Origin: Otis tarda
Taxonomy: Eukaryota; Chordata; Aves; Otidiformes; Otididae
Length of the DNA: 64,000 nucleotides
Reading direction: 5' to 3'
Assembly (NCBI GenBank): GCA_026413225.1
Contig: CM048560.1
Coordinates: 10,372,001 to 10,436,000, forward strand
Position 1 is the stretch's first letter; every line of letters begins with the position of its first letter. A program made the translations under genes and the position numbers. The notes under the pieces are model-generated. The model was not told the origin of the DNA. It saw only the letters and a list, made by a program, of their open reading frames with translations, and made no database searches. This document shows positions 10,232 to 64,000 of this stretch, piece after piece.

Positions 10232-13200
10232 CTTTGGGTGAAGGAAGATTTTTTCAGACAGATTTAGTTCTTGCAGGCACTGTCCAGTTCACCTTCAGAG
10301 CATTTTCTGCAAAGCATGAGACAGCCATGAAGAACCTCCTCCTGCCAGTATCCTCTCCTTCAGTCTAGAGCGATAATAAAATCCCCATTGTTTATTTTGT
10401 AAAGGAAACCAAATACCCACAAAATGGTGGAGATCAACAGGCAAGCAGCTCTCTAGCTGTGGAGCTAGGACTCTGCTAGCATCCAAAACCAGGATCCACC
10501 AATACCCCCAGTCATGCAGACACCTACTCCAGAGGCTTAATTCAGATTAAGCCCAGTCAGCCGTTAGGAACTCTGACTGCCACCACCTTAGGGTACGAGG
10601 AGCCCCCAGCCTTCTCGAAAGCAGCCATTCCTCAGTTCTCCAAGCCACAGAGGATTTCAGTGAAGCTACAGTCAGGTAACCTCCTCCGGCGGCGTGCTTT
10701 GCCCCCGATTACCTTTTCTCCATCCGACAAATATTCCCTTTGCCTGCCAACCCTTCCTTCCTCCCACAGCCTCTGTCAGGATGAGGCTGACACAGATTTT
10801 TGTGCCGCTTCCTCACGTGCAAAGCTGGTAAAACAAACACGCTGATTGCAGAGGCTCTTTTAGAAAACACTGACCGAGCACATGCTCTGTAATCAGGCTT
10901 TTAATCGCCGGCTACGGGCGAGACCCTGAACACCAGTCTGTATAGGGGAAGTTAGCAAATGATCTTTAGTACTGCGAGTAAAACCTCCATTTTCAGGAAA
11001 AGTGGGGAAAAAAATTGCCCACCCCTCAAGCATTTTTTTGCACCTGGAGAATCACTTTATAATGGTTGTTTCCAGTCATGACCTGAGGCTTCAGGAGGGC
11101 AACAACATGGGAGTCTCTCAGCCCCCTGACAGAGCTGTTCCAGCAAAGCTGCTGCTCCAAGCCCTCCCCTGCATCTCCTGTGCAAGCCCTCCCAGGAGCT
11201 CTGAGGTCAGCAGCACTGGGGGCCTTCTGGAGAGAAAGCTGGTCTGTTATGGTTTCCTGACTTCTTTTCAAGGCATCAGTTAAAGATTCGTTACCTAAAT
11301 GATTGCCCCCTCTTTCCTCAAAGTGTCCTATTTTTAAATGTGTTATGATCGGATGTTTTTATTAAATGTAAATAGGCCAACTGCACAACCACGAGGCAAT
11401 AAGAGCACTGGGAAGGAGCAGAATGCTGCCTTTTTAATAGACTTCATACAAATCCTTGTTCACACATCATTTAGTCACCTTTGTTAGTAACTGCTCTGTA
11501 ACAAACAGGCAGCTGCAACTCCAGAAGTGCTTCTTGTTGGGAGGAATGAACCCAGTGAACACATTAGGTATGGGAACCAGCACACATTACAGCTCTTAAC
11601 TGACGCGAACCCTCCAGAGCATACAACAACCACTACAGTCTGAAATTTTTGTGACCTTTAAGAAATAAAGAGAAAGCTATAGAAGTCTTAACTGCAGCTT
11701 CCCACCACTACAGAGAGGGGCTAAGAGGTGAAAGGGAAGCACCATGCGGCAGTTACAGACATTTCTAAAAAAGACTTTCCCGTGAACTTCTTGGCATGGA
11801 AAGGGGCGATTGAGATCCCCGAGAGGAAGGGCTCCCTCTCCCTGGGAAACTGCTCTGGCTGGCCCCAGGTTACCCTTCCACACCTGCAATGGCACCAGCT
11901 GCTCCTCCTGGGCACAGCTGAGCGCATTGATCTGCGTTCCCTGCTCTTTTCAGCTCTGCTTGTTTGCCAGCTCTACTTTAATTATTTCTGGAGTCAGACT
12001 TTGCAGGACAGCTGAAAGCGTCTGAGCTGACCTAGTGCCTCGCGTTCCTCCAGATACATATGGTCATATTCACTGGTTACAAATTTGGCTTCAGAGAGGC
12101 CCACAGTTCAGAAATACTGTAACACCAGAGTCATGCAGATAACGGCAATCTATCCGAGCGCCACTGTACGACAACCAGCTCCAAAAGAGCATCCAGGTAA
12201 CCCCTCTCAGGAGGAGCCCAGCACCTCTCAGTATCAAACGCTGAGCACCTTCAAGTGAGCAGCTTCCAACAGCCAAGCAGCAACAGCAGCCTGCAGAACC
12301 ACGAGCCACGCTTTTCAGGAACAGACCAGCTTTGCAAAACTGTCACTTGATTTCTCTTCTTTTTCACAGCACTCCAAAACATGTTGGCTATTGAAACTCC
12401 AGCAGGAAAAAGCATTTGCAAAGGTGTATGCCTAGGTGTGGCTAAACCCCACAGAATTCTTCCAGAGGTAAAAGAAACTCTCACAAACAATTACACCACA
12501 TATGCTTTGTGGGTTAAGAGCATTATAGCCCTTTAAAATCTTATTTTCAATAAATTGTAAATATGAACGTTAGATGTAAAACACAGTGCACCTTAAGATG
12601 GAGAGAAGCCCAGCGGGGAAAGTCAGAGGGACTGGTAGTTAAGAACAATTTGTGCTTTGCTCCTGTAAATGGTATTAGAGTTGGAATTTCAATTTAGCTT
12701 CTTTGTCTATATACCACATACGAGGTATCCACCTGAAACACACACACTGAGCCCTGTCACCCCACAGCCGAGAGTGAGGCAGCTCCCGGCTTTCCACTCA
12801 CCCTGCCCACCACCTTCCAGGCCAGCAGAGCCTCTCACAAGCCGCTGCCGCATGATGGGCGATGCTCCCAACGGCACGGGTTTCCCAGCACGGTGACTGC
12901 AGACATCCAAGCGGGCACCTTGCACAAGCAGGGCCACCAGCGCTGGGCAGGTGGGCAATCGGAAGGCAACAGCCTCCCAGGGAAGGGAAGCGGGACTTTG
13001 TTGCACCGCCCGAAGGACAGCTCAACCCCGGACGCCAGGCGTGGGGAAGGAGCACCCATTTTAACACCCAGGGCTCCCCGAGAAACGCCAGCGTAACACC
13101 AGCTGCTGGGAACAACGCCACTGCCTACAGCACACTCGAAAAAACTACAGCCACCAAGGCGGTATTTGCGGTTTTTTTTTGCCAGAAAAGCGAGCTTTTG

Positions 13201-13499
13201 CCCTCCCCGCGTACCTGTAGTTACGAACACCCGCAGGGCAGGCGGGCAGCGTCACCATTTTCTCAGCCGGGCTGGCAGCACCTGTCTGCAGCGCGACCCG
13301 AGGCCCCTCGCCAGCAGGACGAGGTGGCACCGACCCCAGCAGCTGCCCCGGCCCAGGTCCCGCGGGCAGCGCCAGGCCGGGCACCGCCGGGACAGGGAGG
13401 GCACTGCCCGGGCCCCGGGCGAGCTGCGGCCACCGGTGCCCTGAGGCGGGCGGGGGAGCGGAGCCCCGCTCGCCCCCATTCATCGCCTGCCCCACTCAC
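10232..13499 (-). other. SCYL3: SCYL3 first intron
   Basis: Inferred intron between the noncoding first exon (donor GGG|GTGAGT, GT at 13499-13498) and the start-codon exon. Its 5' end (to about 13.18 kb) is still inside the CpG-rich island. No coding exon or recognisable repeat was seen. Long open frames in the GC-rich part reflect base composition. Confidence 0.6.
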
Positions 13500-13680
13500 C
13501 CCCGCCGCTGCCCCCCAGCCCCGGCCTCCCCCCCGTTAACGCCGCGGCCCCACCTGCTCCCCGCCGGCCCGGGAGGGGGTGGTGCCGCCTGGGCCCCGCC
13601 GGCCGCTCCCTCCCTCACGGCGCCGCCGCCGACTCGCGCTTCCGGCAGCGGCGCACCCTCGAGTCGGCCCGGCCGGAGCG
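13500..13680 (-). other. SCYL3: Putative noncoding first exon of SCYL3
   Basis: A strong U2 donor (GGG|GTGAGTGG) on the minus strand at 13500/13499 lies in the island, upstream of and on the same strand as the start-codon exon, whose 5' end looks like an acceptor. The TSS is not visible as a TATA element, as expected for an island promoter; the right boundary given is a guess. An ETS-like CTTCCGG is at about 13639-13645. Confidence 0.5.
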
Positions 13681-13696
13681 CCGCCACCTGCCTTGA

Positions 13697-13710
13697 GCGC
13701 CCTCTGGTGG
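13697..13710 (-). promoter_or_regulatory. CTCF-like motif in the SCYL3 promoter
   Basis: Read on the minus strand the bases are CCACCAGAGGGCGC, a full match to the usual CTCF core pattern CCASYAGRKGGCRC. It lies just upstream of the presumed SCYL3 first exon and is oriented toward the gene. Binding is an inference from the motif only. Confidence 0.65.
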
Positions 13711-13743
13711 CCGGCGGATCGAGGCTGAATGGGCGGGCGGCCG

Positions 13744-13791
13744 GCCATCTTGCGCTGGGGCGCGGCCTGCGAAGCGGCGGCGGCCATTTTG
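13744..13791. promoter_or_regulatory. Pair of YY1-like motifs
   Basis: GCCATCTTG at 13744-13752 and GCCATTTTG at 13783-13791 both match the YY1 core (GCCATNTT), 39 bases apart in the same orientation. YY1 sites are usual at island promoters close to the start of transcription, so the TSS may lie nearer to 13.75 kb than assumed above. Confidence 0.5.
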
Positions 13792-16700
13792 GTTGTGGGC
13801 ACGTCTACACCCTCACGCCAGCCTCCTGAGCTGTGCACCCCAAGCCCCTCTGGAATGGCGGCAGCGACTGAGCAGGGGCGTGAAATGCAGCCCAACCCTG
13901 TGTGCAGCTCATCAGCCCCACAGCAGCGGCCAGGCTGACCCCCTGCCAGCCCCGGCCTCCATCCCTGCTGCTGGGCGCCTCAGGCGCGGTGGGCGGGATA
14001 GGCCCTGCGCCTGAACCCTCGCTGCTCCGCAGAAAGCGGCCACGCTGCCTGTGATTTACGGATGCTGGGCGCTTGGGGAATAGGTGTTACCTTCCTTTGA
14101 AGGTACAGCGGCCTCCTATCCCCCAGCTGCATTTAGTGAGCTGGTTTCCTTCCACGGTTTCCCTGCTCAGCGCCCACACCACTGCTACAGGAAGCTGAGC
14201 AATGGCTTCCCCGCTGGCCTCAATAAGGGCGGGCGGCAGGGTGAGAACTGCGCGTGCAAGGCCGGTGGTCTGCCCAACACGTCTCCCCACACTGCCGCCC
14301 CCAGGCCCGCGCGTTTCCTTTAGTGGTGTAACTTGTACATCACAAGGAGATCTATTTAATGCCATTAAAACTAATTGCTCTCTGTGCTGCGGAGTGAAGT
14401 GACTCCGGGGAGAGATTTCACGTGAGTGTTTTGGACAGCAGAATGAACGTTGAAAGGAATTACTACAGTGCAGTGGGAGGTCTGGGCTTTTCACACACTA
14501 TTTTCATATCACCAATGTTATTCCAGTTTCGTGCAGCACCAGGGCGTTAGGATGTGGTTTGCTCAGTCATTCAGAACCTAACGCTTAGAGCGAGCAGGGC
14601 CCAGCAGCACACCCCGTACCCGTGGCCTTGTCTAGACAAAGATTTAATGGCAATGGCAGGGTGTTTAACAAAGGTGGTCTAAACTGTGCTAATTCCTTGG
14701 CTTTCTTCAGTAACTAAACTCCACCAGTTTAGCCTGCATTAAATTTTGTGCTGTCAAATCTGGCATGAACTTTGTAGAGTGTATTCCTTAGCAGTACACT
14801 TTTTCCCCCTTTCTAGTGAAGCCTTCTAGCCCATGCCCAGAGCGTGGACAGTGCAGATACTCCCAGAGACACGGGTCTGCTGCCCAGTGGCTTATTTATG
14901 CTACAGTCCCTTCAACCCAACAAAGCCACAGGCATCTGAGCAGGAAAAGGGATCCCCCAGAGCAAGGCTTTCTTCCACTGCTCTGCCCTGGGAAGTCTCT
15001 AAGTTGGCCCGGCAGAGTTAACAGAGGGGCAGAGTGCTAGGAGTCCACTCCTCTGGCGCTTGCCTCAGCGCTCTCTCCTGAACCTCATAAAGAAAAAATG
15101 AGCAGATCACAACAACTTCAGGGGTTGACAGTTGCAACACAATTTGTGCTAGTAAGCCAGCTTCACTATATGTTATTTTTCTTAAGGATTGTCATGGAAG
15201 GAATGAAGGTTGTAGCTATTCTCAGCCTTTTCCCATGAAGAGTGGAGAGCTGAGGAATTCCATTAAAGAACCTGCCAGAGGGGCTCAAAATCTCCTATCT
15301 AAATAGAGCTTGTCCTGCTTATTCCAGAAGAAGATACATCTTGTTCCTGTTTCATTTAATCCAGAGTGGATTAAATTAATCAGAATCATGGCATTTTCTA
15401 TTTCAGAACGAAATGCACATGGTAAACTGTTACCAGACAGCTCCACGCACACACTGATATTTAAAAGACTTTGAATCGGGTCCTTCGTAAACTGTCTAGG
15501 CCAAGGAGATTTGTTTATTTTTCCTTCTTCCCACCCTCTGTTGCCCTAGTAAACTCCTAAGTAGTAGCATGGCACAAATAATAATTTAAAACAAGATCTT
15601 AGGCTGCTGCATCCAGTAGAAGGCTCACCGAAATTATACTGTACATCTGCAGAAAGCCCGAATAATAGCTAACAGATGTATGAACTTCTCAGCCTATGCT
15701 TATTTCATTGTGCTATTAATTTTACAGCCTACTTATATCTCAAACACCTGCATAACCAAACTCATTAATTAATTAGCAGCAGACTGGGAAAGAGGATACT
15801 TCTGAGATGGTTAGGGATTGCTGCTGTAGGGAAAGAAAAGAGGAGCTGTACAAAGTCAGAGAGAGAAACTAGGAAAAGAAGGAAAGGACAAAAGTTGTAG
15901 AAGTTGCTAAAAGAAAGCAGATCCCTCCTCACCCCATTTTATGCAGGACAGAGTACTCAGGGACTGAATCCATAAATACAGATAATTAAAAAGTTACCCT
16001 ACAGGTCAGACTCTCCAGTCTCCCTCTGACACCCACAGGAAATGTGATATAGATTGAAAAATCTATGTGCTCATATCTTTTTTTCCCTCTTTCTGGCTCA
16101 AGAACTGTAATTAAAGGGAAAATCAGCCTCTCTCCTGCCTTAGAGAGTATAGTGGCACAGCTGTTTTTCATCTTGGCTAGCAGGCTCTGTCCTCAGGCTA
16201 CTAAGTGCTGAGTAATTTTTACCAAGCTCTGTTCGCAGATAAATGATGTTCTTCTCTTAGCTGCTGCCAGGCAAAGCTACAAATACTTGATCTTTTATTC
16301 TTTTCCCATAAACTCCTAACATTGAATACTAAAAATGCAGCCAGAGGTTTTTCCACTGCCATTTATTCTCAGCATGGTCACAACTGTATTACAATTACAG
16401 ACACCCACCCATTTGCTGAAGCTCAACTGTAGTTCCTCGTTAACCTGAAGCTTCCAATTAAAGGCTCCTTCAGTTTCATTGATCGTTTGCATATACTCCA
16501 AGGACCCACTTCATTTTTTTTTTTCTTCCCCAAAACACATTCCATGAGAAGGGCAACTGCTTTAAATAACTTCACACTATTTTTCTGGAAAAGCCTGATG
16601 AGCGAGTGCCAGTCTTGAAAGAAAAGCCTGGGTCTGAATATGCAGTTTGGGTAATTTCTCTCACAGCTATAACTATAAAAATATCTGAAAGCTTTTGACT

Positions 16701-17826
16701 AAATGTGGCACAGCCACTGGGCAGATAAAGTGTAGGCTCAGGCTAACGGAAAGAATCTAGAAAGGTACGACACTGGAAACCCATTAGTTCAATTCAAGTT
16801 TTTTGCAATGTTTCTAGTAAGATCTTACATTTTCTAAGAAACTGCATAAGTATTAGTTAAAAATTGTATAGAAAATTATTTTTAAAATATTAGTTAATCG
16901 TGGCAATGCTGCTCTTCCACCTACCTCCAGTAAGTGAAGCCATGAACATGAAGCCAGCACAGGGAGGAGACTGAAAACTGGTAAGAAATGGGAAGAAATA
17001 CCATGGCTAATTTTAGAATAATTTCCAGTCATGTAATATGAAACACAGTGACTAACAGTGCATATAAAAGTACCTGCACACTTTTAAAAGATAAAGCAAG
17101 GTTTAAAAACAATCTTGATTTCAAAAATATTTTTGAAGTATAAGACTAATAGTCTGTCAGCTTCCTGAACAATGGCATGCCTTTGGAGATCACCTTCCTA
17201 GCACACGCACCAGTCGTACGGGATTACTGGCTACTGTAATAGCGTCAGCTCCTGATCCAAGTCTCTTTTCTGTTTAAGCCAGAAGTGAGGGAGAAAAGAG
17301 GAGAGGAACAATTCAATGGCTAATCAATAGCAGTTAAAAAAAAAAAAATCATGAGGTACAGGTAGCTTTTATTTTAGAAAGTGAAAATTTGAGCTGCCGT
17401 CTTGATGCCTGTGGCAGAGAGGGCATTTCCGTACCTTATTCTGTCTGTTACGGGTAGGGGTACACAGCTTAAGAACAGCTTTAGCCTAAACTCTGTTTGC
17501 ATGTAGGATGTTTCAAACGTGGCTTAATGCAATCACTGCATTGCAAGTCCCACGTGAAGGTGTCTTGGCTTGTTGCTGCTGCTCCATCAATGACCTGTGC
17601 TCAGATCCAACCTAAACCCTGTGCACGTGCAGGACAGGATGCATTTGTATTCTAGGATGGGGAAGCTGGGGGAAAGGCTCTGCATCTGCATTCTGAACCA
17701 AGTTACAGTGATTTTTTTCTCTTGCTAGTCCTCAGGATGTGGCTGTCTTCTCTCAGCCCACATAATTCTATTTAAACACTATGGTAAAGGTATTCTATTC
17801 TAGCGTAGTTTCTAATTTTACGTGTT

Positions 17827-17860
17827 TTCAAGCATTTAAACTACATTGTAAATGCTTGAA
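17827..17860. repeat. Perfect 12-bp inverted repeat, 10-nt loop
   Basis: TTCAAGCATTTA (17827-17838) and its exact reverse complement (17849-17860) flank a 10-base spacer. It lies about 240 bases past the distal KIFAP3 poly(A) signal. It is too short for a typical microRNA precursor, and its function is unknown. Confidence 0.85.
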
Positions 17861-17906
17861 GCTCCAGGGGAGCGAACCTGTGCCATCTTTCTGTTATTAA
17901 AGCACT

Positions 17907-17934
17907 GGACACTGGTAACTGGACACTGGTAACT
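17907..17934. repeat. 14-bp tandem duplication
   Basis: The unit GGACACTGGTAACT occurs twice back to back with no mismatch. Likely a small replication-slippage duplication. Confidence 0.9.
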
Positions 17935-18094
17935 ATGTGTCAGGGCAGTGGCAGGAGATGCTGGGGCTTAACAGTGTTCCTGTTACCAAGGTGTTCGAGG
18001 GAGACCGTCCATGTTAAACACACTTAACATGAAGCATTCTTCTGAAATGCCTTGAAAAACAAATGAAACATTGCTTAGAAACACATTCACCACT

Positions 18095-18438
18095 GCTGAC
18101 CACACAGGTTTTTATATTTAATAGAAATTAAATTAGTAGCTTAATATACATAATGTGACACTTTCCAGTCCAGTAGCTTTCCAAGTCTTGCTTTCAAGTC
18201 ACGGAGCAAATACTGTACAAAAATGGTAACAAAGAGCAACCAAAGAGTAAACACTGTCACTAAAACACTGGACCCAGAGAGGCTAGGTTTATTTGGAGCT
18301 ACACATGCCAAAGGATACTAACGATGGACCCATCGTGGTACAATCATGCATTACCAAAAGAGAGATCTACTGCTGGCCACGCACACGCTGGTTCCTCCAG
18401 GGCAGGTGGCAGCAACCTGGACTGCAAAGCGGGCTGTT
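18095..18438 (-). other. KIFAP3: KIFAP3 3' UTR with two poly(A) signals
   Basis: After the stop codon the minus strand has AATAAA at 18293-18288 and ATTAAA at 18122-18117, the latter followed by a GT-rich stretch (TGTGGT and TGGTG) suitable for cleavage. The distal signal probably sets the main end near 18.1 kb; the proximal one could give a UTR of about 165 nt. The end coordinate is inferred. Confidence 0.7.

Positions 18439-64000
<45,562 letters not shown>

Larger units (their letters stand above)
13180..14060. promoter_or_regulatory. SCYL3: CpG-island promoter region of SCYL3
   Basis: The sequence changes from about 40% GC to very GC-rich with many CpG dinucleotides, densest at 13300-13790. 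It sits directly upstream of SCYL3 and contains the putative exon-1 donor, an ETS-like site, a CTCF-like motif and two YY1-like motifs. There is no TATA box. Divergent plus-strand transcription is possible but nothing in the sequence proves it. Confidence 0.8.
14061..18094. other. Intergenic region between KIFAP3 3' end and SCYL3 promoter
   Basis: About 4 kb with no exon I can support on either strand; open frames are short and unrecognised. It holds a perfect 12-bp inverted repeat at 17827-17860 and a 14-bp tandem duplication at 17907-17934, entered separately. No CR1, LTR or SINE copy was recognised. Confidence 0.7.

Noticed and set aside
12862-13539. 225-codon plus-strand open frame in the GC-rich island
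   Set aside because: Proline/arginine/alanine-rich with open frames on both strands at once, a result of high GC; overlaps the SCYL3 promoter and has no recognised domain.

Overview
This window is vertebrate nuclear DNA and most likely avian. Genes are split into short exons with GT..AG (one GC..AG) introns, a CpG-island promoter is present, and the clearest interspersed repeat is a CR1 LINE 3' end at 37.6 kb with the ATTCTGTGATTCTATG-type terminus typical of sauropsid, above all bird, genomes. A few worn MIR/CORE-type SINE remnants are also visible. There are no operons, CRISPR arrays or recognisable viral genes.

Two genes lie head to tail on the minus strand. (1) SCYL3 (SCY1-like pseudokinase 3, PACE-1) runs from a GC-rich promoter at about 13.5-13.9 kb leftward. 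Ten consecutive coding exons (10180 down to 1669) join without a break to encode residues 1-438: the whole pseudokinase domain and the start of the HEAT-like region. The remaining C-terminal exons are not found in 1-1668 and should lie off the left edge. (2) KIFAP3 (kinesin-2 accessory protein KAP3) fills 18.1 kb to the right edge. Its last ten coding exons (61323 down to 18439) encode about 400 C-terminal residues: armadillo repeats, the conserved region after them, and the tyrosine-rich tail. The 5' half lies beyond 64000. The order SCYL3-KIFAP3 on one strand matches human chromosome 1q24 as I recall it.

Between the genes (about 14.0-18.1 kb) I see no gene. The island holds a strong CTCF-like motif and two YY1-like motifs. 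KIFAP3 introns make up most of the window; the last one (19.4 kb) carries most of the recognisable repeats.

Points worth a second look: one KIFAP3 intron has the signals of a minor-class (U12) intron; another uses a GC donor; an anticodon-deleted tRNA-like element with an A-rich tail lies at 54.9-55.0 kb; two exon-like open stretches of unknown origin lie past SCYL3 exon 10. I found no new multi-gene system. Every exon boundary below was derived by hand from reading-frame continuity, splice dinucleotides and recalled similarity to the human proteins, not from a database search.
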